Shown one piece after another: positions 1-11,628 of a stretch of 64,000 nucleotides of DNA (position 1 is its first letter; each line of letters starts with the position of its first letter). A program made the translations under genes and the position numbers. The stretch lies in NCBI GenBank assembly GCA_014529385.2, contig CM043966.1, positions 105,916,087 through 105,980,086 on the forward strand, written 5' to 3'. The DNA comes from Adiantum capillus-veneris (taxonomy: Eukaryota; Streptophyta; Polypodiopsida; Polypodiales; Pteridaceae). Under the pieces are notes generated by a model. It was not told the DNA's origin. It saw only the letters and a list, made by a program, of their open reading frames with translations, and made no database searches.

Positions 1-437
1 CCCTATTCTTGAGAAAACGACCATCCATCCTCATTAGTGCATAAGTACCATTGAGAAAAGCTTGATGGACTTTGTAAGGTCTTGTTCACTTCTTTTTGAA
101 CTTCTTCTGAAAGGTGAATTCAATATACCTCTCCTACTTCATCACTAGCTAGATCGTCCTTCTCAATCAGCCTTTCTGGCAAATGTTGGTTGAACTTTGC
201 TACTCTTTTCTCTCACTACTTCACATAAAAATCTGTTGTTGCCTCATGATCCATCTTCAAAGTTTCAAGACATGTAATCCTATCCTGCAAAACATCTTGA
301 TGTGTCTTATTGATTCGCCACAAACCTTTGAGAGCCCCTAACTGGACATGTACAGGTAATATTGCTTCCTTGCCATATACCAACTCATAAGGAGTAAAGT
401 TGGTAGCCACCTTATATGAAGTCCTGTAAGCCCACAA
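1..437 (-). pseudogene. A1 integrase C-terminal part with GPY/F-like module
   Basis: An open stretch at 216-437 starts MWAYRTSYK and contains TPYELVYGKEAILP, the end of a gypsy integrase core. Further left, past a stop, the translation gives PYKVHQAFLNGTYALMRMDG, which resembles the GPY/F module after the DDE core. In B the equivalent reads WEGPFVVIQRFSNGSYQL. Stops between the two pieces show that it is inactive. The element's 3' end lies outside the window. Confidence 0.75.
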
Positions 438-627
438 TCATTTGTCAAGGTTAGATTCCCACCCTTCAACCTGTTGGTAGATGTACTTAGTAAGAATATT
501 GACTATCTGTCCGTTGGAACTTTTCCACCAAACCATTGCACTGGGGATGGTATGGAGATGAAAATGAATGTTGAATCCCCAACTTTTCCACTAGGGCATG
601 TGCCAACTTACTTCTGAACCCTTGTCC

Positions 628-858
628 TTAAAAGCATATGCAATCAGAAACAAACTGAGAAACAGTATGTGCATTTACCTCTTTGACCACTTTAGCCTCG
701 ACCCACCTGGTAAGGTAGTCTATGGCCACCACCACGTACTTTTTATCGCTTGCTGACTTGGGCAATGGACCAATAGCATCCAAACCCCACTCCTCAAAAG
801 CATTATGTGTTATGATAGCCCCTTGCTGCTTGGGTAACAGTTTTCTTTCACCCATCAC
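628..858 (-). pseudogene. A1 integrase catalytic-core fragment
   Basis: The 76-residue stretch contains EEWGLDAIGPLPKSASDKKYVVVAIDYLTRW in register with WGIDAIGPLP of B, so it carries the first catalytic Asp of a retroviral-type integrase. The second Asp and the Glu would lie to the left, where the frame is broken. The zinc-binding N-terminal domain is absent because the fragment abuts the RNase H fragment at about 850. Confidence 0.8.
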
Positions 859-1174
859 TTGGCTCTATCACCCATTTCATGATTCGTATCCCTGGATTCA
901 AGTGTAGCACCACTTCAGGCGAAAGATTGTTAGCCATTAACACATAAAATTTATGAACAACCAAATACACTTTAAACTTCCTACAGGTAAAGATTAAAGC
1001 CGTCACCCACTGTTCCATCTCTGTAAAAGTAGTTTCCCCTGGACTAATAACCCTGCTTTCGAAGGAAATAGGCTTATAACTTCTTCCCACCTTTTGTAAC
1101 AATACTGCTCCAATAGCCACTGTACCCACCATCATAGCAATGTAGAAATCATCCTGCTCGTTAGGAGGGCACAC
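848..1174 (-). pseudogene. A1 RT-linked RNase H fragment
   Basis: The translation includes FYIAMMVGTVAIGAVLLQ, FESRVISPGETTFTEMEQW and FKVYLVVHKFYVL. These match the RNase H region that follows RT in gypsy elements (B has FYVNPSVGPKALGAVLMQ). The frame ends in IMKWVIEP and fuses to integrase sequence, which marks an internal deletion of the second RNase H and the integrase N-terminus. Confidence 0.8.
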
Positions 1175-1402
1175 TATAGGTAGCTAACATAGGATACCTT
1201 TCACTTTGTCAAATGCCTCTTGAGCTTCCTCATCCCATTGAAATCCATGCACCTGTTGAGCCCTTTTCTGAAGAGGGTAAACATATTGGGACAACATCCA
1301 AAGAAGCGGGATAAATACTTTAACTTATGCACAAATGATGCCAACCCTGTCGCACTGGTGGGAAGGCTCCATGAGAACCAATTCCTTCACCTTTTTTGGA
1401 TT

Positions 1403-2566
1403 TTATTCTATTCCATTCTTTGATACCACATGACCCAAGAGCTGAACCGTTGGTTGTGCCAACTTGCAGTTCTTTGGATTCAATTGACCTCCATCTTCAT
1501 CTAGCCTTTGAAAACATAGCCTAAAGTTGGACAAATGTTTTGCCCTGGAACTATAACAACCAGTATCATCCATAAAAACTTTGATGAACTTACCCAAGTA
1601 TGGCATGAACACCTTAATCATCCAATCTTAAAATTTAGCATATGCATTCACCAGTCCAAAAGGCATCCTGCGGCGGTAGGCAAAGCATCCCCATGGAGAA
1701 ATGAAGATAGTCTTTAGCTGATCCTCCAGAGCAATACCAATCTAAAAATATCTTGAAAAACCATTCATAATAAAATAGTGTTCGTGTCCGGAAACCTGGT
1801 TTAAAATCTCATCCTAAAATGGCAGAGGGTAGTGATTCCCCTTGGTCGCAGCATTCAAAGGCTTATAGTCTACACATACTCGCCATTTTCCATTCTTCTT
1901 TGGGGTAATGACAACTAGAGAAACCCATTCAAACGCTTTCATTGGATATATAATACCTGCCTCGAGAAACTTGTTGATCTCCTGCCATAGAGCCTCCTTT
2001 TGAATATCTCCCAACCTCCTTAGCTTATGTGCTTTTGGCCTGCATCCGTCTTTAAGTAGGATCCGATGCTGCACTCCTTTAGCTCCTCTCAAATCTTTAT
2101 ACTCTGTTGCAAATAGGTCCATAAAGCCTTCCTTCTCTTGCTTGGTTAAATATGTACCTAGCATATCTGCCATGTGTTTAGCCTTCAGACTACAAACAGG
2201 GGCTTGCATACCTTTGCTTGCAATGATAGAGTCTATGGTGACTCCGAATAAATCTATATCCAACTTCAATAAATCTTTGTCGCTCTCCTCCTCTTCAATA
2301 CTCGTGAACCCTTCATCATAAGTAGACTCGGTTTCATATTCGTAACTAGTGCTGAAGTCTCGGTTATTTCCCCCAGATGGCGGATGAAAGCGGCTCTCCT
2401 TGGTCTTTACATCCAACACAATCTGTCCTCCATTTTCTTGATCCGGCAAAGTGAACACCCCTTTCTCCCAATCTTGCTTGGCCCCAATTCCCAACAACCA
2501 TGGCCTACCCAATATAATTGGATAAGCATTTTCTCCTGCTTTCATGAAAAAAAATCGATCAAGCAT
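1403..2566 (-). pseudogene. A1 reverse transcriptase
   Basis: There are two open pieces. 1814-2566 begins in the protease-RT linker (YPIILGRPWLLGIGAKQDW) and runs into RT fingers and palm (WVSLVVITPKKNGKWRVCVDYKPLNAATKGNHYPLPF). 1403-1621 continues with FIKVFMDDTGCYSS, holding the catalytic DD pair, and LNPKNCKLAQPTVQLLGHVVSKNGIE, the thumb entrance. The stretch at 1622-1813 is RT sequence in broken frames. The motif is FMDD rather than the usual YVDD or FVDD. It is an inactivated copy. Confidence 0.85.
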
Positions 2567-2697
2567 TCAACTCCCATAACCTTTACCTTCACATCCTGTG
2601 CCACTCCTAAACACCGAGCTTTGGCATGGTTGGCCATCCTCATTCGCAATTAGATCTGACAACAGCTTTAATACCAATATCCCTCATAGAAGATTCG

Positions 2698-2745
2698 GTG
2701 ATCACACAGACTTGGGCACCACCATCAATGTAGGCTTGAACATGC
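2698..2745 (-). pseudogene. A1 aspartic protease active-site remnant
   Basis: Minus-strand translation gives AYIDGGAQVCVIT, matching the retropepsin active-site region of A2 (AYVDGGIHVCVM) and B (VYVDGGAEICVM). The catalytic triplet is D-G-G in all three copies, so this is a family trait and not decay of one copy. The surrounding frame is interrupted. Confidence 0.65.
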
Positions 2746-2950
2746 TTCTTCTTTTCAAGCTAAACGTCCACCACTAGAAGCACATCGATCGGACTCCCCA
2801 CCCTCAAGGCTAGATTCTGTACTGCATGCATATCTCTTCCTACTCAAGGAAGCCTCGTACTGACGCTGGTTGACCATTGCCTCCTTAATTTAGGTTTTAA
2901 AGCAAGCAGCTACCCAAAAGTGATGTTAGCCTTTTGATTTTGAACATCTC

Positions 2951-3520
2951 TTACCATATCATATTCCGGATTACCGCGTCCCAATGGAAAGTCCTTCTGA
3001 GTAGTTCTTCGTCTTCGTCTTCTTCTGCTTGGATTTGACTGCTCTCTACTTTTTTCACCTTCTCTTTACCCTTCTTTGCTCTAGTTTCACATTCAATCTC
3101 AGTCTCTCTTTCACCTCTTGCTCTTTTGCTAGCCATAATATCAACCTCGTGCCTGTCAACACCAATAATATTAACCTCCTGCCTGTCAAGACCAATAATA
3201 TTAACCCTTTGCACTTCATCATTACCTGACGGAGCCGCATGTGCTTGGTTTTTGACTGCTTGGTGCTCCCTTTGACCATTGATGATGACAAGCTCTAGTA
3301 ATGTTGAGCGCATTGCTGATGTGGCATGGCCGATGGGCCTGGTTCCCGTTGATAGACCTCTTTTGGCATGTACAAAGTAGTGTGTACATGCATGGGCACA
3401 TGTAAAAAAAGATATAAATACATACATTTGGGATCTTTGAAAAGTGGTTTCAAGTTTTAAAAAATGATGCAACATGTACACATTGTGAATAGTTAGGTTC
3501 GTGTGCCGGTAGCCGAGCAC
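2951..3520 (-). pseudogene. A1 charged linker ORF with 10-residue repeat
   Basis: This 189-residue open frame resembles the region after the zinc knuckle in A2: MASKRARGERETEIE..TRAKKGKEKVKK here against NKRARHDREKEAKEYRETRARKGKAKV in A2. Before it lie two and a half copies of a 10-residue unit (RVNIIGLDRQ, EVNIIGVDRH, EVDIM), a 30 bp minisatellite at about 3130-3210. It probably belongs to the gag/protease linker and may bind nucleic acid. The first part of the frame, to the right of about 3300, is not recognisable. Confidence 0.55.
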
Positions 3521-4670
3521 AGGTACGTGCTTGGACAGGGTGTCGGCACCTTAGATATGATTCCAAGTACCTTGTTTTGCTCAAATTAATGTGTTTGAGC
3601 TTTCTAGAATGTAAATAATGCAAGAGAAATGTGTGGGCACTCTTATCTCGCCTGAGAAGTTTGGCACATGTGGCAACTATCTATTTGTGGTGTTTCATCT
3701 ACGGTGATGCATGCACTACCATGAAGGGGTCAAAAGGTGAAAGTGGATATGTGGAAATATGGTTTGGGTATCAAGGACCAAGCCTAAAAAATTTGGTGGA
3801 TTTTGGAGTCTGTTTGGTATTTTGTCCGCGAAAAATGCTCGTCCAGGGTCAAAATTGGCCAAAACTAGGCCCAAAAAAGTCAAAAAATGGTCAAATATGG
3901 TGCGAGAAGCCCATATTTTGACACATCACTCATGGTTCTGTGGTTTTTCAAGCTGAAGGAGGAGTTTTGGAGTTCATTTTGGGAACTTTTATCCCTCTGT
4001 GTGTGGGAGAAAGCAAGGTTTCCACAGGTGGTTCTATGTAGTCCCGTCTTGTTCGCATCCTGTTTTCGAGTATGTGGATGAGTGAATGAGTGTTTGTTCA
4101 CTTCAATTTTGCAATTGGGAGAGTCTATAAAATTTTTTAGGTTTCCATGGATGTGTGTGTGCTAGGAATTGAGGGAAGAAGGTGCGGATCTTTGCAAGAC
4201 TACGTGAGCCTGTATCGGTGCCATTAGGGTTGAGGCTACTCCAAAGAGTCCAACAAAGTGGAGTTTGGTGAAGCTTTTTCAATGGTTAGACAAAGGCCTT
4301 TTGTGGCTGAATTTTTTGAGTTTTTGAATTTTTTTCTTGTAAATTTTGGTCACCATCAAGTGTGACTTCAAGCATTGATCAATGTGACTCACCTTGTAGT
4401 GTCTGCTGCGGCGGGCAGACAAGGGCTTGTAGGTTGAGGTGTTCGGAGTTTGAATAGGGATTGTGGGGAGGATTTTCAATGAGCTCTTGAGTGTGGTGCT
4501 GAGTGAGGTTAGAAAATAAAGTGAACACCTTGTGTTGTGTTGAGTTGGCTGGGTATGTGAGTGTGCACACGACGTCTTTTGGTCCATCATTCTTTGGCGA
4601 TCATGTTGGGGAGAAAACATTTGCCAGTTGTGCAGGTGAAGCGGTTTTGCTGTGAAGTTTGAGCATCATT
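3521..4670. other. Non-coding interval between A1 and T1
   Basis: I see no protein homology here. A1 (minus strand) and A2 (plus strand) both point their 5' ends at this interval, so it probably holds leader or LTR sequence of one or both, cut on the right by the T1 insertion. The last five bases (TCATT) are the left target duplication of T1. I could not find a convincing primer-binding site on either strand. Confidence 0.5.
4666..4670. repeat. T1 left target-site duplication TCATT
   Basis: TCATT directly precedes the TGAAAGG start of the 5' LTR. The same five bases follow the CA end of the 3' LTR at 16893. Five base pairs is the usual duplication for Ty3/gypsy integrases. Confidence 0.9.
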
Positions 4671-5108
4671 TGAAAGGTCTCCACCTTTCTAGCTGTCGAG
4701 AATGAACTCAAATATTTAGGAGGAAGCATTGGTCATACAATCAGGTAAAACACTATCTCAAAAGCAATAAAAAATTGTGTTTTTGGAATCTTAAGCACAG
4801 CAAACCCCAGGCTAGAAATTTTCAGAATTAAATTCGGACAAAAATTGACTAAGAAAAATTAGATGGTTGTAGTAATCATCTAAGTATAGACTTTGACTAA
4901 GGCCTCCCAGATATTTAATAGATATTTACCAATTAAGCAAAAAATAGGTCAAAAATTAGCAGATTTGATTTTTAAACATGGCAGGTGCTGGGAGGGGTCA
5001 TCACTGACCTGTTAAGGATTGGAAAAGTGATAGAGGGCGCTAGGGGAGCTATAGGGCTGCTTGGGATGCAAGCTACAGCCAATTCTAGCTTGTGAGTGCC
5101 CAGAAACC

Positions 5109-5118
5109 TATAAATAGG
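5109..5118 (+). promoter_or_regulatory. T1 LTR TATA box
   Basis: TATAAATAGG lies in a stretch conserved between the LTRs (second copy 14253-14262) and is followed by ACCCCTTGCTTCAC and pyrimidine-rich sequence. The position about 440 bp into the LTR fits a U3 promoter. Function is inferred. Confidence 0.6.
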
Positions 5119-5761
5119 ACCCCTTGCTTCACAATTTCACTCAGACTCAAAGTCCTGGCCATTTCTCTCTTACCTAGAGAGAACTCTACTCAAGTATCAC
5201 TAGAGAGTAAAAACTCTAGCTGATTATCCACGATAATTAGCCTAATTTCTTTTTTATTGGCAAAATTATGCTAATATACCTCTATTTTCTTAATTAATCT
5301 AGTTTATTAAGAAGATTAATCCTCTTTATATTATAAAATACCCTCTTAACTCTTAATATTCCATTGATTACTTAGATTAAGATTAAGGATATTCATCTAA
5401 TTAATTATTAAGCCATATTAGGATTAGAATTAATCTTTTTGGTCTTAAATTAAGGATAATTATACTAACTAAAATTAGATTAGTATAAGATAATTATTAG
5501 AGCTGGATTAGAAAAAGTATCTCCTAATTTTTTGATTAGTTTATGTAATTAATTAGGCAAAAATTAGCTATTTTATATAGAAAAAATGATGAGAAATCTA
5601 CTCAATTAATCCAAAAATTTATAAGTTAATTATCACAATTAGAGAACACTATTAGGAGCATGGGTTTAATTACTTATTAATAGATAATTAATTTAAATAT
5701 TTAATTAAGCTCAAACTAGCTATTTTAAAGTAAAAATAAAAGGGGAAAATTAGTAAATCAT

Positions 5762-7080
5762 GTTAGATAATTATGTGCTAGTTATCTGAGTTAGTTTACT
5801 TAACAAAAAAGTAATGATAATTATCTTAAGGTTAGAAAATTAATATAGTTATTTATCTAAGTCAAATCAGACTAATTTATAGCTAGAAATTAAAGCCCGG
5901 GGAGGTCACCTAATAAAAATGTAACCTATCATGTGAGTTCAACAGAAGGGTATTTGAAGTTCTTGAAACTTACAGAAATATATATACAAAAGGGCATTAT
6001 TTCTTGAAATTTAATAAAAACTTACAAATTTTTCTTTAAAAAGGGTACATTATATTCCTTAAAAAATTCACAAATAACGGGTTTTACAAACATGTCTTGA
6101 ATGCACATGATATGTTAGTTTTACACATAGTGAACCCCCAAGAATAAAAGAGGAAAATTTGTAAATCATGCTACATAATTATGTAATATTTATGAGAGTT
6201 AGTCTACATGATAAAAAAGCCATGATATTTATCTTAAGGTTAGAAAATAATATAGCTATTTATCTAAATCAAATAAGATTAATTCTAGATGAAAATTAAA
6301 GGGGGAAATTAGTAAATCATGTTAGATAATTATGTTCTACTTATCAAAGTTACTGTACATGATACAAAAGCTATGATAATTATCTTAAGATTAACAAATT
6401 AATTAAGCTATTTATCTAAGCCAAAATGGACTAATTTTAGTTGAAATTAAAAGTAGAAAATTAACTAATTAAGTTAGATAATTATGTTATAATTATCAGA
6501 GTTAGTTTACAAAATAAGTAAGATGTGATAAGTATCTTACGATAAAAAATGTGTATAGATATTTATCTAAGCCAAAATAGACTAATTATAACTGAAATTA
6601 AAATGAAGAAACTAGCTATTTAAGGTAGATAATTATGTTATAATTATCAAAGTTATTTTACATGATAAGTAATCAGTAATAGTTATCTTTAGGTCAGTAA
6701 ATGAATTTATATATTTATCTAAGCCAAAAGACACTAATTATAGTTGAAATTAAAAGGAAGAAACTAGCAATTAACTTAGATAATTATGTTATAATTATCA
6801 GAGTTAGTTTACATGATAAGTAAGCAGTGATAATTATCTTAAGATCAAAAAATAAATTTCAATATTTATCTAAGCCAAAACAGACTAATTATAACTGAAA
6901 TTAAAAGGGGAAAACTAGTTAATTAAGTTAGATAATTCTATTTTAATTATAGGAGCTAGCTTATATCATAAGTAAGCAATGATAACTTTTTTAAGGTTAG
7001 AGAATTAAATTAGATATTTCTATAACTTAAAACAAACTAGTTTTAGTCAAAAATGGAAGGAAAAAATTACATAAACTAAT
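5762..7080 (+). repeat. 152 bp tandem array inside the T1 LTR
   Basis: The block GTTAGATAATTATGTT..ATTATC..GTTAG, preceded by AAATTAAAAGG, recurs. Unit anchors are at 5762, 6170, 6322, 6474, 6625, 6776 and 6928. From 6170 on, the spacings are 152, 152, 151, 151 and 152 bp. The first gap of 408 bp holds an unrelated insert of about 250 bp (roughly 5890-6140). The 3' LTR keeps only about two units (near 14885 and 15045) before jumping ahead, which explains most of the length difference between the LTRs. Confidence 0.8.
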
Positions 7081-9298
7081 TTTATATTTACAAGATAATT
7101 ACTAGAGTTAGAAGATATCGTTATCTACTTATGATAAACTATACCATAATTAGTTAGTTAGTTTAATAATCTATAATTGATCAAAAACCCTATTTTTATC
7201 TAAAGATTAATTAGGATAAATAGAATCTACTATCAAATGTCTCTAGAAAATTTTTCGTAAGTGTAAACCATTGGTTTAAAGCTGAGGAAATATAGACTTT
7301 AAGAGGAAATGAATATAATAAATATGAAGCTTAAAACAAGTACATTTCAAGCTTAATAAAGATGAAGAAATTAGGAAAAAGATATATAATTTTATTAAAA
7401 AACTATGGGATCTTAGAAAACCCTAAAGGAAGCTAGGATAAAGTTATCTTGTCCATATAAGCAGTTAAGAAATTATTAGGTCAAAAAATTACGCTCTAGG
7501 ACTACAAATTTCACCTAAGTTGGGATAAAAAAGAAATTACATTGAATACAAAGGGTAAGTCAAGTTTTAAAATGATTTACCTCATAAATAGACGTCCTTT
7601 TTATAAGGATAAGAGGTCATGGCACCGAAAAGGACCTGAGACAATCCTCAATATGATGATGAGGGTAGTATTCTTAAAAGAGCTAGAGTGTTGCACGACA
7701 ATGAGGCCGGGCCTAGTAGTAGGCTTACTAACAAGAGCGTTCATGCTCCAACGCTACACCAAATGCATGATGTGTCCTAGATGGGTTTTCTATAATTTAA
7801 GTTTCCAATAATTCAAGATTTTCTTTAAGTAATAACATTGCATACGTAAAAGAGCGAGTAAGAAATTAGGAAATGTGAAATTGGCTTAAAAATGGAAGGG
7901 GTCTTCCAAGAAACTAACGTATAGTTTTTTGTAAATTAGGAAAGAAATATTTCAATTAGCCTAGATTGAACTAGGAAAGATATGTTTGATTATTCTTAAG
8001 ATAGCTTGTCTCAAGACACTTCCGACTCCTTGGTATATTTTGATGAATATTGATGGCTTTTTAGCCACGGATAAGTCGGTTACCCCCATGCACGACAAGT
8101 CTCTACTCCGTGTCATGTCTTGATGTTTCTACATAAGTTAGGATATCGTTTTTATCCTAGACGAGCCGCCCGGTTGTATGGGCAATTGGTTTGGTGTATG
8201 AGCACCCTGAACCTTGGGTGGGGGTTTATCCACCCTAGATTGTGAACAAGGAATAGGTGCCATTTTTCACCCTTAGAGTACTTGTCATGGTTATTATGGT
8301 CAATGTTTTTGATTGACAGTACCTTGTCTTAAGTTTAAATATGTTTGTTTGCTAAAAGAATGCTTTTCAATGCTATCTTGAATACTTGATCGAAGGAATC
8401 ACTGTGATGGAAAGTTTAAAGAGGAATCCATTATTTTAAATGCTAAAACAATATGATAGTAATTAGAAAACAAAGAAATCATGTGTGAGTGCAGGGTGGT
8501 AAGTGGGGATTGACTAAGGTTGTAAATCATGGATGGGTGGACCTGATTAGTCAAGTAACTATCCATCCCTATGCACTAAACACATTTAGAAAACTTCTTC
8601 ACTTGGAAGAGGAGTCCACCAGCAGTAGCTGCTCCCTCATATCTGATAGGGGGAAAAAAGCGTTGGTTGAAGATACCTTAGCTCAACTTGTGGATGTTAT
8701 AGGGTCGAAATAGTTTTAGACTTTTAATATGTTGTCCTGTTTTTGCTGCGAGAAAGGACTAGGTCTCCTTCTAGGGTTATATACCCAAGCCATTGTCAAT
8801 GGTACAGGTCTATTGTTTGGATTTTTCTTATTTAGAGACTCTAATTTTTATTAGGCCTAGAGACCTATCAAGGACCCCATCCCAATTTTGGTATTGGTGG
8901 GTTGGGGATCTCACAAGTGGTATCAGAGCGTGTGCTAGTTAAAATCTAGGACCTCGGAAAAAGTTTAAAGTGTTAGGTTGGAATAAGTGATATTTGACAA
9001 ATTCAATTAAAGGGGTATTTAACTGAAAAGAGGGAGAGAAAGAAAGAGAGCGAATTATCCCCATCTTTGCAGGAAGATTTCCATCAGGCCTACCACAAAT
9101 TCATAGATTTCAACATTAGGTTTATGAGGGCTTGCCTATCCCAACAGTATTCAATGTGAAAAAGCGTGATGAAATGGCTAGATAAGAGATTTTTTGCTTC
9201 CACTTGGAGGATCAGTTGGCCAGGATCTGGAGGAATTTTCTTCATTGATGCGGGAGAGCTAGAACGTTTCGAACAAAATATGAAGAGACTCAAATGGG
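6911..9298 (+). repeat. Tandem segmental duplication in T1, first copy
   Basis: This block, from an array unit in the LTR through the LTR end, primer site and first gag-side codons, is repeated immediately at 9299-11587. It begins after GGGG with AAAACTAG and ends CAAATGGG. The next copy begins AAAACTAGG. Confidence 0.88.
8918..8929 (+). promoter_or_regulatory. T1 primer-binding site, initiator-Met tRNA type
   Basis: TGGTATCAGAGC follows the CA end of the LTR by two bases. This is the standard plant primer site for initiator methionine tRNA, where minus-strand DNA synthesis begins. Confidence 0.88.
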
Positions 9299-11587
9299 AA
9301 AACTAGGTAATTAAGTTAGATAATTTTGTTATAATTATAGGAGTTAGTTTACATCATAAGTAAGCAATGATAACTTTTTTAAGGTTAGAGAATTAAATTA
9401 GATATTTCTATAAGTCAAAACAAACTAGTTTTAGTCAAAAATGGAAGGGAAAAATTAAATAATTAATTTTATATTTACAAGATAATTACTAGAGTTAGAA
9501 GATATCGTTATCTACTTATGATAAATTATACCATAATTAGTTAGTTAGTTTAATAAGCTATAATTGATCAAAAACCCTGTTTTTATCTAAAGATTAATTA
9601 GGATAAATAGAATCTACTATCAAATGTATCTAGAAAAAATTTTGTAAGTGTAAACCATTGGTTTAAAGCTGAGGAAATATAGTCTTTAAGAGGAAATTAA
9701 GATAATAAATATGAAGCTTAAAACAAGTACATTTCAAGCTTAATAAAGATGGAGAAATTAGGAAAAAGATATATAATTTTATTAAAAAATTATGGGATCT
9801 TAGAAAACCCTAAAGGAAGTTAGGATAACGTTATCTTGTCCATATAAGCAATTAGGAAATTATTAGGTCAAAAAATTACCCTCTAGGACAACAAATTTCA
9901 CCTAAGAAATTACATTGAATACAAAGGTTAAGTCAAGTTTCTAAATGACTTACCTAATAAATAGACGTCCTTTTGATAAGCATAAGAGGTCATGACACCG
10001 AAAAGGACCCGAGACAATCCTCAATCTGATGATGAGGGTAGTATTCGTAAAAGACATAGAGTGTTGCACGATAATGAGACTGGGCCTAGTAGTAGGCTTA
10101 CTAACGAGAGCGTTCAGGCTCCAACGCTACAACAAATGCGTGATTAGTCCTAGATGGGTTTTCTATAATTTAAGTTTCGAATAATTCAAGATTTTCTTTA
10201 AGTAATAACATTGCATACGTAAAAGAGCGAGTAAGGAATCAGGAAATGTAAAATTGACAAAAATGGAAGGCGTCTTCCAGGAAACTAACGTATCCTTGTT
10301 TGTAAATTAGGAAAGAAATATTTCAATTAGTCTGGATTGAACTAGGAAAGATATGTTTGATTATCCTTAAGACAGCTTGTCTCAAGACACCTCCGACTCC
10401 TTGGTATATTTTGATGAATATTGACCGCTTTCCAGCCACGGATAAGTCAGTTACCCCCATGCACGACGAGTCTCTACTCCGTGTCATGTCTTGATGTTTC
10501 TACATAAGTTAGGATACCATTTTTATCCTAGGGGAGCCACCCGATTGTATGGGCAATTGGTTTGGTGTATGGGCACCCCGAACCTTGGGTGGGGGTTTAT
10601 CCACCCTGGATTGTGAACAAGGAATGGGTGCCATTTTTCACCCTTAGAGTACATGTCATGGTTATTATGGTCAATGTTTTTGATTGACAGTACCATGTCT
10701 TAAGTTTAAAGATGTTTTTTTGCTAAAAGAATGCTTTTCAATGCTGTGTTGAATACTTGATCGAAGGAATCACTGTGACGGAAAGTTTAAAAAGGAATCC
10801 ATTATTTTAAATGTTAAAACAATATGATAGTAATTAGAGTTAGGTAACTATCCATCCCTATGCACTAAAAACGTTTAGAAAACTTCTTCACTTGGAAGAG
10901 GAGTCCACCAGCAGTAGCTGCTCCCTCATATCTGATAGGGGGAAAAAAGCGTTGGTTGAAGATACCTTAGCTCAACTTGTGGATGTTATAGGGTCGAAAT
11001 AGTTTTAGAATTTTAATATGTTGTCCCGTTTCTGCTGTGAGATAGGACTAGGTCTCCTTCTAGGGCTATATACCCAAGCCATTGTCAATGGTACAAGTCT
11101 ATTCTTTGGATTTTTCTTGTTTAGAGACTCTGATTTTTATTAGGCCTATAGACCTATCAAGGACCCCATCCCAATTTTGGTATTGGTGGGTTGGGGATCT
11201 CACAAGTGGTATCAGAGTGTGTGCTAATTAAAATCTAGGACATAGGGAAAAGTTTAAGGTGTTAGGTCGGAATAAGTGATATTTGACAAATTCAATTAAA
11301 GGGGTATTTAACTGAAAAGAGAGAGAGAAATAAAGAGAGAAAATTATCCCCATCTTTGCAAGAAGATTTCTATCAGGCCTACCACAAATTCATAGATTTC
11401 AACATTAGGTTTATGAGGGCTTGCCTATCCCTACAATATTCAATGCGAAAAAGCGTGATGAAATGGCTAGATAAGAGATTTTCTGCTTCCACTTGGAGGA
11501 TCGGTTGGTCAGGATTTGGTGGAATTTTCTTCATTGATGCGGGAGAGTTAGAACGTTTCGAACAAAATATGAAGAGACTCAAATGGG
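9299..11587 (+). repeat. Tandem segmental duplication in T1, second copy
   Basis: It runs parallel to 6911-9298 and ends at the same CAAATGGG, after which the unique sequence CCGAAGATC follows. It is about 100 bp shorter, mainly through loss of about 80 bp near 10840 (the counterpart of about 8470-8550). A GGG triplet at each junction suggests microhomology-mediated or slippage duplication after insertion. Confidence 0.88.
11207..11218 (+). promoter_or_regulatory. T1 duplicate primer-binding site
   Basis: TGGTATCAGAGT is the copy of the primer site inside the second duplicated block, with one change at its last base. It is the site nearest to gag. Confidence 0.8.
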
Positions 11588-11616
11588 CCGAAGATCTTCA
11601 AGTGATTGAAGTATAA
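11356..11616 (+). CDS. T1 leader ORF, unknown 86-residue protein
   Basis: This short open frame follows the second primer site and starts MQEDFYQAYHKFIDFNIRFM. It has no recognised family. Its decayed counterpart in the first duplicated block spans about 9067-9298 with a stop near 9160. It may be the N-terminal part of a longer gag-side protein, since another open frame (11629-11844) follows after one stop. It lies inside a decayed element, so expression is doubtful. Confidence 0.4.
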   Translation: MQEDFYQAYHKFIDFNIRFMRACLSLQYSMRKSVMKWLDKRFSASTWRIGWSGFGGIFFIDAGELERFEQNMKRLKWAEDLQVIEV

Positions 11617-11628
11617 TTTTTCATTGGG

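Larger units (their letters stand above)
1..3520 (-). mobile_element. A1: decayed Tat-like Ty3/gypsy retrotransposon, cut by the window edge
   Basis: Minus-strand remnants occur in the gypsy order, read from right to left: a charged gag-side linker, protease, reverse transcriptase, RNase H, integrase core and integrase C-terminus. Frames change repeatedly and stops are frequent, so it is a pseudo-element. Its RT motif (FMDD followed by TGCYSS) and its protease motif (YIDGGAQVCVIT) match A2 at 16.9-20.7 kb and resemble B at 30-40 kb, so I place it in the same Tat-like group. The second (archaeal-type) RNase H and the integrase zinc finger are missing, because RNase H runs straight into the integrase core near 850. 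No LTR or primer site was identified for it. Confidence 0.85.
4671..8915 (+). repeat. T1 5' LTR (4.2 kb)
   Basis: It starts TGAAAGGTCTCCACC and ends GGGGATCTCACA, two bases before the primer site. Apart from a mutated first triplet in the 3' copy, both ends recur in the 3' LTR. At 4245 bp it is far longer than usual gypsy LTRs (roughly 0.3-2 kb). It is very AT-rich between 5200 and 7500 and contains a 152 bp tandem array. It holds no convincing ORF; a 90-residue frame at 7542-7811 is not recognisable. Confidence 0.88.

Noticed and set aside
4100-4260. Possible primer site (GGTGCCATTAGGG) for A2 in the interval before T1
   Set aside because: It matches neither the B/C primer site nor other common types and is not next to a TG..CA LTR end.
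7542-7811. An 89-residue ORF in the T1 5' LTR
   Set aside because: The matching region of the duplicate and of the 3' LTR carries indels and stops; no domain. Chance frame.
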